A stretch of 14,939 bases of DNA from assembly GCA_026967815.1 (NCBI GenBank), contig JAPUUO010000025.1, forward strand, positions 1 through 14,939. Reading direction: 5' to 3'. This stretch comes from Candidatus Bathyarchaeota archaeon (lineage in GTDB: Archaea > Thermoproteota > Bathyarchaeia > Bathyarchaeales > Bathyarchaeaceae). Under the pieces are notes generated by a model, which had not been told where the DNA came from, searched no databases, and worked only from the letters and a program-made list of their open reading frames with translations. Each line of letters starts with the position of its first letter. Position 1 is the stretch's first letter. Shown here one piece after another: positions 6,355-13,136 of the stretch. The translations under genes and the position numbers were made by a program.

Positions 6355-6447
6355 GCGTTTTGATAATGTTCCTATGGCTCTACGACTTGTTTGATGAGAC
6401 TATAATCCTGTTCAAGCCTTAGTAGGTTTCGTGTGCAGAATGAAGAA

Positions 6448-6594
6448 ATGAAATGGAAGGGAGAGCAAACCAACCTAGCCCAAAACGGTGGAGCAGTGGA
6501 TAACAACAGAGAGACAAAAGTGTCGCCCCTTTTGACCGAGGCGATCAACCCAGTTTTTTTCTCAACTATTCTCCCGGAACTAGGATTCAATTAA
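6448..6594 (+). CDS. Possible 48-residue protein of unknown function
   Basis: An ORF from ATG (6448-6450), or GTG at 6433, runs to TAA (6592-6594). The sequence has a polar N-terminal half and a more ordinary-looking second half (KVSPLLTEAINPVFFS, then ILPELGFN). There is no strong Shine-Dalgarno sequence, no recognised motif and no clear promoter. An antisense ORF of 72 residues in the same place looks no better. It is included because the amino-acid mix is protein-like, but it could be a chance ORF or the tail of an old gene. Confidence 0.25.
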   Translation: MKWKGEQTNLAQNGGAVDNNRETKVSPLLTEAINPVFFSTILPELGFN

Positions 6595-6671
6595 TGTTTT
6601 GCTAGCAAGTCCTGTAGTGGCTAACAAAATGCTTTAAACTATGGCGTGTTCTGTAATAAATTCTGGCAATT

Positions 6672-6765
6672 GCCTCGGTGGCCTAGCCTGGTTTGGGCAT
6701 CGCCTTGGTAAACACAGAATAATCCAATGAGGCGGTGGTCGCGGGTTCAAATCCCGCCCGAGGCT
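6672..6765 (+). tRNA. tRNA-Thr (anticodon GGU) with a 19-base intron
   Basis: Acceptor GCCTCGG/CCGAGGC, D-stem GCCT/GGGC, T-arm GCGGG-TTCAAAT-CCCGC and discriminator T (typical of archaeal tRNA-Thr) are all present. The anticodon stem TCGCC/GGCGG closes a 26-base loop that reduces to TTGGTA+A after intron removal, giving anticodon GGT at 6707-6709. CCA is not encoded. A TATA-like GCTTTAAAC lies at 6631-6639, about 35-40 bases upstream. Confidence 0.95.
6711..6729 (+). other. Archaeal tRNA intron (after position 37)
   Basis: TTGG of the anticodon loop (6705-6708) pairs with CCAA in the intron (6723-6726), giving the 4-bp central helix. The 3-base bulges TAA (6709-6711) and TGA (6728-6730) carry the cut sites between their second and third bases. 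This is the standard bulge-helix-bulge target of the archaeal splicing endonuclease. The inner helix is weak, so it is a relaxed form. Confidence 0.85.
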
Positions 6766-6930
6766 CTACTACAAAACAAAAAAAATAAACAGCTTATCAT
6801 GTGAAAAGACTCATTTTCATAACGTGATTGAGCCTGTCTTTTGTCTGGGCTCTACCGTGTTATGTTAGAGTGGTTGCACATGCTATTTTTAGACTATAAG
6901 CTGAGTTTTGAATCTCCTGGGTGTTTCTCG
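6766..6930. other. Intergenic region after tRNA-Thr, no gene seen
   Basis: I see no convincing ORF on either strand. There are short inverted pieces (GAGCC..GGCTC near 6830-6855 and CTCTA..TAGAG near 6850-6870) that compete for the same bases, so any fold is weak. The region precedes the TATA box of the candidate small RNA. Confidence 0.3.
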
Positions 6931-6931
6931 T

Positions 6932-6940
6932 AGTATAAAG
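6932..6940 (+). promoter_or_regulatory. TATA box for the candidate small RNA
   Basis: AGTATAAAG is a good archaeal TATA element. A start about 25 bases downstream would fall at roughly 6956-6964, the foot of the stem described for the small RNA candidate. Confidence 0.4.
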
Positions 6941-6955
6941 GTGATGTTTGTTGTT

Positions 6956-7040
6956 GGAATACGCTGGCGTCTCAAGCAAGTTTCGCGTAGACAATTTGGT
7001 AGATAACGGCGTTCCAGACACTCATGTGTCTTCTTTTTTT
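6956..7040 (+). ncRNA. Candidate structured small RNA (about 85 nt)
   Basis: No protein-like ORF fits this stretch. GGAA-TA-CGC (6956-6964) can pair with GCGTTCC (7009-7015), closing an RNA of about 60 bases, with a 2-base bulge in the stem. CTGG/CCAG and GTCT/AGAC give alternative inner pairings. A TATA box sits the right distance upstream, and a hairpin with a T-run follows at 7016-7040. No C/D or H/ACA box pair is convincing, so the class is unknown. The evidence is the combination of promoter, stem and terminator, each of them modest alone. Confidence 0.35.
7016..7040 (+). terminator. Hairpin and T-run terminator
   Basis: AGACAC-TCAT-GTGTCT is a perfect 6-bp stem (7016-7031), followed by TC and seven T at 7034-7040. 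It has the form of an intrinsic terminator for a plus-strand transcript ending here. Confidence 0.5.
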
Positions 7041-7193
7041 CGATTGTCTATCTTCTTTTTTAAACATGTTCTAAACCTTCTGGACTTGTGTCCAACAGTT
7101 TTTCCGTTACACAGAGATACAATATGTCCGATTATGGACCTATGTATCCTAAATCTTAATATAGCATACACTCATATAAACATTCCGCAGCAA

Positions 7194-7209
7194 CCCCAAA
7201 AAAGACAAG
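7194..7209 (-). terminator. T-run downstream of the GNAT gene
   Basis: The minus strand reads CTTGTCTTTTTTGGGG about 26 bases after the stop of the 7236-7700 gene. A run of six T is sufficient for archaeal termination in many cases. Confidence 0.45.
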
Positions 7210-7235
7210 ACTACGTGCTACCTTTCAGTATCTCA

Positions 7236-7700
7236 CTAGAAGTTTAGAGAGTAAAGCAGCTCCCGTGTTCCATCATCTGCAACGTACCCGCCATATCCAA
7301 CCTTCTTGAACCCAGCTTTTTCGTAAAGCCTTCTGGCTGAAATGTTGTTTTCAGACGTGAACAGAATAACACATTTAGCTTTGTGTCCAAACGATTCAAA
7401 ATGTGACTCTATATTTTTGATGACCTCTATTATCAATCTGAAACCTAACCTTCTCCTCCGGTAGCTCTCATCTATCCATACATCTAGGATTTCTGCCCAA
7501 CCCAGTTCAGGATTTTCTCTCGGAAACCATATCAATCCGCCTACAATTTTCCCATCAGCTTCAACCAGTTTCCAGAAGTAATGACCAAGATACAACTCAA
7601 CGAACTTCCTTGCTGTTTCCAATCCATCATAGGGCTTCTCATAAATCCTAGAGAGAATCTCAAAGTCGGATTCGGTGGCATCACGGAAAACAATTGTCAT
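7236..7700 (-). CDS. GNAT-family N-acetyltransferase
   Basis: This 154-residue protein has the full GNAT fold. It has an N-terminal strand and helix (IVFRDATESDFEILSRIY), the strand pair around GKIVGGLIWFP, the acetyl-CoA pyrophosphate-binding loop RRRRLGFRL (residues 81-89, the R/Q-x-x-G-x-G/A type), and the C-terminal NNISARRLYEKAGFKKVG (118-135) that packs on the cofactor. It should transfer an acetyl group from acetyl-CoA to an amine on a protein or small molecule. The substrate cannot be read from the sequence. The ATG at 7698-7700 has no Shine-Dalgarno sequence, and an AT-rich TATA-like element near 7715-7730 suggests a leaderless transcript. It is divergent from the frame-disrupted gene at 7747. 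Confidence 0.9.
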   Translation of the reverse strand: MTIVFRDATESDFEILSRIYEKPYDGLETARKFVELYLGHYFWKLVEADGKIVGGLIWFPRENPELGWAEILDVWIDESYRRRRLGFRLIIEVIKNIESHFESFGHKAKCVILFTSENNISARRLYEKAGFKKVGYGGYVADDGTRELLYSLNF

Positions 7701-7710
7701 ATGGATTGCC

Positions 7711-7745
7711 TAGATTTAATAACATTCAAGAGTCAATAATTAAAG
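7711..7745. promoter_or_regulatory. Shared divergent promoter region
   Basis: The 46-base gap between the GNAT start (7700, minus) and the ATG at 7747 (plus) holds GATTTAATAAC at 7713-7723. For the plus strand this TATA-like element lies about 27 bases before the ATG, which suits a leaderless mRNA. The same AT-rich stretch can serve the minus strand. Confidence 0.35.
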
Positions 7746-7746
7746 G

Positions 7747-8079
7747 ATGAGGAATGAAAAAATCCGATTTGACATTTGTGTCACCTTCAAACTGGCGGAT
7801 AAGCTTTGACTATAGACCTTTGCGAGCATTTACTTGAAGAGTTTAAGGAGGAAATGGGTGACGTCCATCTGGACTTTAATTCCAAGCAGATTAAAGAAAA
7901 AGCTTTAAGATGTTTTCCCGGAGTTTAAACAGAGAAGATCTCTGGAATTTATTGTGCAAGCTCTGGCCGCGGTGCAGAACTCTTCATCGGCACATGACAA
8001 ACTAAAATGCCGGTTGATAAAGCAAAAAGTTATTCACCGATTAAGGCAAAGATTAAACAGTGCTGAGAACATGCGATGA
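7747..8079 (+). pseudogene. Frame-disrupted gene directly upstream of nop5
   Basis: Three protein-like pieces line up head to tail but in changing frames. Piece A runs 7747-7806 and begins MRNEKIRFDICVTFKLADKL. Piece B runs about 7809-7906 and reads TIDLCEHLLEEFKEEMGD, then QIKEKAL. Piece C runs 7909-8079 and reads DVFPEFKQRRSLEFIVQALA, ending RLNSAENMR before TGA. A and C share a frame and B is shifted, so one small indel near 7803-7810 and a compensating one near 7905-7909 would restore a protein of about 110 residues. Stops lie exactly at both junctions (TGA 7807, TAA 7906 and 7926). The protein is helical and charged, and no family is recognised. The TGA lies 13 bases before the nop5 start, so it is first in that operon. 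Alternatives are assembly errors, or recoding. Confidence 0.5.
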
Positions 8080-8092
8080 TGGAGGAAGAACC

Positions 8093-9310
8093 TTGAAGGC
8101 AACAATCGTTCAGTGTATAATGGGCGTTTTCAGCTTCGGAGAAAAGAACCAACTCCTAGACAAAATTCTGTTCACAAAAGACCCCGAAAAAATCGCTAAC
8201 AAACTTGGAAAAATTGAAACCGGAAGAGTAATCAACGAAATAGCAAAAATTGTTGAAAAATTGCAGGCTAAAGGCTACACAGAATTCGTTTTTGAAAGCC
8301 CCGACATGGCCCGAAACGCCCGCGAAAAGCTAGGAATTAAAGCAGAGGCTGAAACACCTTCAAAAGCGGGCAACTTGCTACGCAAAAATCTTGAGAAAAT
8401 CGCCGTTGAATCGGGGTTTGCAAAGCAGGAAGCTGAGCTTCGAAACTTAACCCATAAAGTTTCAATAGAGCTAACCAAAAAACGCGTAAAGAAAGCTGTG
8501 GAAAAACGAGACCTAGTTGTGGCACAAGCCATCCAGACTATTGACGATCTAGACAAAACCATTAATCTCTTCATGAACCGAATACGCGAATGGTACGGCC
8601 TCCACTTTCCAGAACTCAGTCGCCTCGTAGAAAAACATGAAACCTACGCACGCCTAATTGCAAATCTCGGGCAAAGAGAAAACTTCACGTTGAAAAATCT
8701 ACAAGCAGAAGGATTGCCAACAACCAAAGAAAAACAGCTAGCTAAAGCAGCCCTTGCATCTATGGGTGCAGACCTCGCAGAAACCGATTTAAACCAGATA
8801 CAAGCCATCTGCAAAAACACACTAGAACTCTACAAGGCAAGACAAACCCTAGAAAACTATTTGGACACAGCAATGGGAGAAGTAGCCCCAAACATTCAAG
8901 CCTTAGCTGGCTCCCTTCTAGGCGCAAGACTCATAGCTATGTCAGGCGGATTAATCAACATAGCCAAAATGCCTGCAAGCACAATTCAAGTTTTAGGCGC
9001 AGAAAAAGCTCTGTTCAGAGCGTTAAAAACTGGAACCCGCCCTCCCAAGCATGGGATAATCTTTCAACACACGCTCATTCACGAAGCCAAACGCTGGCAA
9101 AGAGGAAAATTGGCTCGAGCACTCGCAGGAAAACTAGCTATAGCAGCCCGAACAGACGCTTTCAGCGGCAAATACATAGGAGATAGCTTGAAAGCAAACC
9201 TTGAAAGCAGAACTGAAGAGATTCATAAAAAATATGAGAAGCCCCCAATGAAAAAGCCATTGCCCTCAACGAGACGTTCTAGGAGAATAAAACGTGACCG
9301 GAGCCGTTAG
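8093..9310 (+). CDS. nop5: Nop5 (Nop56/58-related), C/D-box sRNP core protein
   Basis: This 405-residue protein bridges the RNA and fibrillarin in the archaeal C/D-box particle that guides 2'-O-methylation of rRNA and tRNA. The N-terminal domain that binds fibrillarin is at about residues 1-110. The long coiled coil used for dimerisation is at about 115-265, with IREWYGLHFPEL at 164-175. The RNA-binding Nop domain is at about 270-375, with GARLIAMSGGL, VLGAEKALFRAL and PKHGIIFQHTLIHEA. A short Arg-rich tail follows. The TTG at 8093 is chosen as start because GGAGG lies 7 bases upstream and MKATIVQCIMGVFSF matches the usual beginning. The GTG at 8060 is in frame but lies inside the preceding gene. 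It overlaps flpA by 17 bases. Confidence 0.95.
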   Translation: MKATIVQCIMGVFSFGEKNQLLDKILFTKDPEKIANKLGKIETGRVINEIAKIVEKLQAKGYTEFVFESPDMARNAREKLGIKAEAETPSKAGNLLRKNLEKIAVESGFAKQEAELRNLTHKVSIELTKKRVKKAVEKRDLVVAQAIQTIDDLDKTINLFMNRIREWYGLHFPELSRLVEKHETYARLIANLGQRENFTLKNLQAEGLPTTKEKQLAKAALASMGADLAETDLNQIQAICKNTLELYKARQTLENYLDTAMGEVAPNIQALAGSLLGARLIAMSGGLINIAKMPASTIQVLGAEKALFRALKTGTRPPKHGIIFQHTLIHEAKRWQRGKLARALAGKLAIAARTDAFSGKYIGDSLKANLESRTEEIHKKYEKPPMKKPLPSTRRSRRIKRDRSR

Positions 9311-9986
9311 ACCTCATCCCCATTTTCCCGCAATCTACACGGCGACTCTAGAACACGCGTCGCAAAGACTGGCTACAAAAAACCTTGCTGTTGGAAGAAC
9401 CGTGTATGGTGAACGATTAGTAAAGTCGAAGGGTGTAGAGTATAGAATTTGGGATCCTTACCGTAGCAAGTTGGCAGCTGCAATCCTGAAGGGCTTGGGA
9501 ACCATTCCTATAAAGCCCAACAATAAGGTTTTGTATCTAGGCGCTGCTTCTGGCACAACGGCGAGTCATGTTTCTGATATGGTCGGCGAGACTGGCCACA
9601 TCTTCTGTGTAGAGTTTGCGTCGCGTTCCATTCGAGAACTAGTTAACAATGTTTGTGCATTTAGAGCTAACATGTCTCCCATACTTGCGGATGCGAGGTT
9701 TCCTGACCGTTACTCCACAATTGTTGGCAAAGTGCACAACATCTACAGCGACATAGCTCAGCCGGAACAAGCTAAAGTTTTAGCGGACAATGCGGACATG
9801 TTTCTCCTGAAAAACGGTTGGATAATGCTAGCCATCAAAGCCCAAAGTATAGACGTAACAAAGGAGCCGACTCAAATCTATAAGCAAGAAATAAAGACTT
9901 TGCAGAATCGAGGATTCGATGTCAAACAAACCGTGCATTTGGAACCATACGACAAAGCCCACGCCATGATCGTCGGGACCAAGTAA
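9294..9986 (+). CDS. flpA: Fibrillarin, rRNA/tRNA 2'-O-methyltransferase
   Basis: This 230-residue protein is the catalytic subunit of the C/D-box sRNP and uses S-adenosylmethionine to methylate the ribose 2'-OH at guide-selected sites. The SAM-binding motif I is LYLGAASGTTASHVSD (residues 80-95). The acidic end of strand 2 is VEFA (106-109), DAR is at 133-135, and SDIAQPEQA (152-160) contains the catalytic aspartate region. A Lys in MLAIKAQS fits the catalytic lysine. The GTG start (9294-9296) sits inside the end of nop5, with AGGAGA 7 bases upstream, so translation is coupled to nop5. Length and motif order are normal for archaeal fibrillarin, which lacks the eukaryotic Gly/Arg-rich N-terminus. 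Confidence 0.97.
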   Translation: MTGAVRPHPHFPAIYTATLEHASQRLATKNLAVGRTVYGERLVKSKGVEYRIWDPYRSKLAAAILKGLGTIPIKPNNKVLYLGAASGTTASHVSDMVGETGHIFCVEFASRSIRELVNNVCAFRANMSPILADARFPDRYSTIVGKVHNIYSDIAQPEQAKVLADNADMFLLKNGWIMLAIKAQSIDVTKEPTQIYKQEIKTLQNRGFDVKQTVHLEPYDKAHAMIVGTK

Positions 9987-10025
9987 AAAATTAGCAAAAA
10001 AAGTGCGTGTGCCTAAAATTTCCTG

Positions 10026-10042
10026 ACGAACAAAAGAGGGCT
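10026..10042 (-). terminator. T-tract terminator of the surface-protein operon
   Basis: On the minus strand AGCCCTCTTTTGTTCGT lies about 85 bases after the stop of the 10126-10443 gene. It has the same CCCTCTTTT core as the left-hand terminators. Confidence 0.4.
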
Positions 10043-10125
10043 TACTACGAGTGTGATCCTAGACAAAGTTCAGCCTACTTAAATATCTCAAAAACGCCGT
10101 TCAACTTGTTCGCTTATGGATGAAG

Positions 10126-10443
10126 TCACCACTCTGAATATTTTTTCTTTAGTCTTTCTATGTCTTTTCGTTCAGAATATTTAAGATTGGCAAATAACAC
10201 TGCAGAACCAATCAAAAGCATCCCACCTGCAAGCAGGTAAGCAGTTATCATGTGTACCCAGAGGACTGGAATCGTTTTTTCTGTTAGAACCACAGTAAGT
10301 CCTACAGTTAATGAAAAAACCAACAAGGAAGCTCCAATAGCCATTCCAACAGTGTATAAAACAATGGCTCGTTCATGTTTCAGTTGAATTCGCAGCAGTT
10401 CCAATTGGAATTCTTTATCCTGTTCCCTCCCTCGAAATGACAT
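10126..10443 (-). CDS. 2-TM membrane protein, second gene of the surface-protein operon
   Basis: This 105-residue protein has a charged N-terminal helix (about residues 1-25, EFQLELLRIQLKHERA), two TM segments at about 27-53 and 63-86, and a basic C-terminal helix (ERKDIERLKKKYSEW). Both ends are predicted in the cytoplasm. No known family is recognised. Its ATG lies 2 bases after the TAG of the large surface protein, so the two are almost certainly co-transcribed. The C-terminal helices could assemble or tether the surface protein, but this is only inferred from context. Confidence 0.75.
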   Translation of the reverse strand: MSFRGREQDKEFQLELLRIQLKHERAIVLYTVGMAIGASLLVFSLTVGLTVVLTEKTIPVLWVHMITAYLLAGGMLLIGSAVLFANLKYSERKDIERLKKKYSEW

Positions 10444-10445
10444 GA

Positions 10446-12881
10446 CTAAGCCCTACTACTAATGCCTTGGTTCTCTCCCCTACGCTTTCTCAGCAAGAGG
10501 ACTACGGCTGCAGTTCCCGCAAAGATGAGAAAAATGATCGCAACAATCCAGGCTAACGGAATGCCTGCAGGTGCAATTACATTATATTCATATTCGTCCG
10601 TTACAGCCTTGTTCCCAGCGTTATCGAAGGCTTCAACGTAGAACTCAATTGTTGTCTCCGTAGACTGCCCTGGAATTGTGGCTGTCCAGTTCCCGCTTGT
10701 GACATTGAGACTCATGGAAATGGGTTGCCAATCATCTACGGTGGTGTTCAGATACCACAACGTGACGTTTTGAATTCCGCTACCTGCTTGACCGTCGCTT
10801 ACTTTTACGGTTATGTTCACTTGCGTGTCGACGGAAGGCTCTTCCGGATTCCAATGAGGTGTTTCAATTGTAGGCTCGGTATTGTCCACGAATATTGTCA
10901 CGAAGGTTTCTTCGCTGTTTCCAGCTTTGTCTTCTGCGCTCAACGTGATATTGTATAAATTATCTGGGTATTCTGGAAGCGTTGTATCCCAAAGGATTGC
11001 ATGTTCTCCCGTAGATACGTTTCCAAGTGTCCAAGACGCCATAAGTGTGTTGCCTATTCTTAACTCAGCAATCTTGAAGTTTTCATCGTATATGAAAACA
11101 CCTATGTTCACCAGACCAGCCACATAACTTCCGTTTGCTGGTTCGTCTATCCTGACCGTTGGAGGCTCGAGATCTGGAGGCACAGGCACCGTAGTGATTT
11201 CTAGTGAAAGAGTTGCGTTATGTTGCAAGGCGTTGCTTTTCCCGGTTAAAGTGAGTTCGTAAGTTCCTGGAGCAGCTGTTTCTGCAACCGTGATTGTTAG
11301 AGTTGAAGTGGTTGCACCATCGGCTGTTGGAGTAACGTGTGTAGGGTCAAGAGTTGCAGTAGCTCCTATGGGCTCACCAGAAACCGTTAGTTCAACTGAT
11401 TTACTGAAACCGTTGAATGAAGAGATTGTGATTGTTGAGGTTGCAGAATCGCCTTTGGCGATTGTTAGCGTTGTTGGAGAAGCGCTGATTGCAAAGTCAG
11501 GTGTTGGAGGCAGTCTTGTGACTTCAAGGATTATATCCACGCTACGTTCTCTTGCGCCGCTTGTTCCAGTAATTGTGAGTACGTAGGTGCCTGGTGTGGC
11601 TGTGACATCTACATCAACTGCAAGGGTTGCGGTTGTGGTATCGTCTGGCGGCGGAGTAACTGTGTTAGGGTCTATTGTGGCGGTAACACCTTGTGGGACA
11701 CCTGTAAAGCTCAAATCTACGGGTGAGTTGAAATCGTGAAGAGAGGTTACGAGAATGGTTGATGTCGCAGAGCTACCTTGCTCAATTTGCATAGATGATA
11801 CAGAAGCTTCAACTGTGAAGTCTGGAGGAGGCGGTGACAATGTGACTTCTAAATCGATGTTTATGCTGTGTTCAAGCATCCCACATGTTCCTGTTACGGT
11901 AAGCAAGTACGCTCCTAGAGTAGCGGAGAAATCCACATCTATTTCCAAAGTGGATGTAGCGAAATCGTCGGACGGGGGAGTGACCTGAACGGGATCTAGA
12001 GATGTGGTCACGCCGAGAATTGGGGTCGACGTAACGGCTAGGTCAACCTGTTGGTTGAAGCCATTGATGGAGCTTATTGTAACAGCTGACTTGTCTGAGC
12101 CGCCTCGTACGATAATCAGAGAGGGAGGATCAGCTTCCACGGAAAAGTCTGGGGGAGGGGGAAACTCCGTGATTTCTAAAGTGATGTATATGCTGTGTTG
12201 CAGTGAGTTGCTTGTTCCGTAGACGGTTAAGACGTATGTGCCAATTGTAGCGGACATGTCAACGGAAATTGTCAAGGTTGAACTCGCCGTGTCATTTACT
12301 GGAGGGGCAACTTGTTCTGGGTCGAGAGTGGTTGTGACACCTGCGGGCACATTGTGAACTGTTAGATCAACCAATTTCTTGAAGCCATTCAGAGACTCTA
12401 TCGTTATGACTGAAATGTCGGATTCGCTTAGAGCAATCGCCAACGTGATGGGTGAGGCTTCTAGGGAGAAATCAGGGAACGGCGGAGGAGGGAGCTCTCC
12501 TTTGATCAGTTTTATGATTTCATCTATTTTCTCGATAAGGCTAACTTCATAATCTTCAGTAATCCAAGCTTCTATCGTATTTTTGAGGTCGTTTTCCAAC
12601 TTGTTTATGGCGCCTTTGTAGGCTCCAGCTTCAATTTGATGAATTACTGCCTTGATCTTGTTGGTTAGCCCTATTCTTTGCCCTCGCGCCGCGTGAATGT
12701 TTTTCTCAAAAGCTTCATCAAGAGGCAACAGTGAAACGTCTTCTTTAAGGTCTCCTAGTTTTGTTTTAATTTCTTCAGAGTTTTGACTTATACTTATTGG
12801 AACAAGCATTAAAGATAACATTACAGTTAAGACTAACACAAAAGTGCTGAATCGCGGGCTATTGAAGAGCCACTTTCTCAT
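10446..12881 (-). CDS. Large cell-surface protein with FIMAH-like helical domain and Ig-like repeats
   Basis: Numbering is from the GTG at 12887; the preferred start is the ATG at 12881, because GAGGAG lies 5 bases upstream of it. It has a signal peptide (residues 3-35, basic start then FVLVLTVMLSLMLVP). A helical region at about 60-130 (LTNKIKAVIHQIEAGAYKGA and INKLENDL) resembles the FIMAH domain of secreted proteins. Four Ig-like repeats of about 107 residues follow (138-241, 246-350, 356-457, 463-565), each opening with PDF and sharing GF..xVxL, then TLDP-type and GTYxLTxTG segments. Two more Ig-like domains, at about 573-672 and 673-770, show DNAGNK/EDKAGN motifs. A TM helix (778-799) and RKRR tail anchor it. 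Many N-x-S/T sites suggest glycosylation. It is probably a surface or S-layer-associated structural protein. The ligand is unknown. Confidence 0.85.
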   Translation of the reverse strand: MRKWLFNSPRFSTFVLVLTVMLSLMLVPISISQNSEEIKTKLGDLKEDVSLLPLDEAFEKNIHAARGQRIGLTNKIKAVIHQIEAGAYKGAINKLENDLKNTIEAWITEDYEVSLIEKIDEIIKLIKGELPPPPFPDFSLEASPITLAIALSESDISVITIESLNGFKKLVDLTVHNVPAGVTTTLDPEQVAPPVNDTASSTLTISVDMSATIGTYVLTVYGTSNSLQHSIYITLEITEFPPPPDFSVEADPPSLIIVRGGSDKSAVTISSINGFNQQVDLAVTSTPILGVTTSLDPVQVTPPSDDFATSTLEIDVDFSATLGAYLLTVTGTCGMLEHSINIDLEVTLSPPPPDFTVEASVSSMQIEQGSSATSTILVTSLHDFNSPVDLSFTGVPQGVTATIDPNTVTPPPDDTTTATLAVDVDVTATPGTYVLTITGTSGARERSVDIILEVTRLPPTPDFAISASPTTLTIAKGDSATSTITISSFNGFSKSVELTVSGEPIGATATLDPTHVTPTADGATTSTLTITVAETAAPGTYELTLTGKSNALQHNATLSLEITTVPVPPDLEPPTVRIDEPANGSYVAGLVNIGVFIYDENFKIAELRIGNTLMASWTLGNVSTGEHAILWDTTLPEYPDNLYNITLSAEDKAGNSEETFVTIFVDNTEPTIETPHWNPEEPSVDTQVNITVKVSDGQAGSGIQNVTLWYLNTTVDDWQPISMSLNVTSGNWTATIPGQSTETTIEFYVEAFDNAGNKAVTDEYEYNVIAPAGIPLAWIVAIIFLIFAGTAAVVLLLRKRRGENQGISSRA
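11193..12476 (-). repeat. Four tandem Ig-like domain repeats, about 108 residues (325 bp) each
   Basis: These are diverged protein repeats: 12165-12476, 11838-12152, 11517-11822 and 11193-11501. They are joined by Pro-rich linkers of the form (F/S/L)PPPPDF or VTRLPPTPDF. Conserved points are the opening PDF, the GF/DF before V-(D/E)-L, the DP before a TPP-type loop, and G-x-Y-x-L-T near the end. The repeats probably arose by internal duplication and have since drifted. Confidence 0.8.
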
Positions 12882-12887
12882 GTTCAC

Positions 12888-13136
12888 TCCTCGCTATGCT
12901 GCCTCACTTGAAGCTGTCTAGGATATTTGAGCTTGGCTCTCTAAAATAAAGACGTAAGGTGCTGGAGTCTAGAAGACGAATCATCCCGTAACTTTCATAT
13001 TTCCACATCCGACTGTTACGCAAGTGCGATTCTAAGATAAACAAAAGTGAGTCTGCAAAATATATCGCATGCATCATTATTCTAAATTCATAAACCATTA
13101 ATCTCAAAGCAATATGCTTTTAACTAGGTGCAAGTC
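12888..13136. promoter_or_regulatory. Divergent intergenic region between surface operon and 13137 gene
   Basis: About 250 bases serve as the promoter region for both flanking genes. For the plus strand, TTCATAAACC near 13087-13096 is at a suitable distance from an mRNA start around 13118. For the minus strand, AT-rich pieces near 12990-13000 are possible TATA elements but not decisive. An ORF of 67 residues on the minus strand is not convincing. Confidence 0.3.

Noticed and set aside
6372..6590. 72-residue minus-strand ORF
   Set aside because: It has no start signal and its sequence is hydrophobic and Ser-rich without pattern. The opposite strand reads no worse.
6948..7247. 99-residue plus-strand ORF
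   Set aside because: It crosses a T-run terminator and has Phe-rich stretches from T-tracts. It looks like non-coding sequence.
8060..8092. Upstream GTG start for nop5
   Set aside because: The TTG at 8093 has a strong GGAGG 7 bases upstream and gives the normal Nop5 N-terminus.
12904..13107. 67-residue minus-strand ORF in the divergent promoter region
   Set aside because: It shows no Shine-Dalgarno sequence or recognisable motif, and its position overlaps the expected promoters of both flanking genes.
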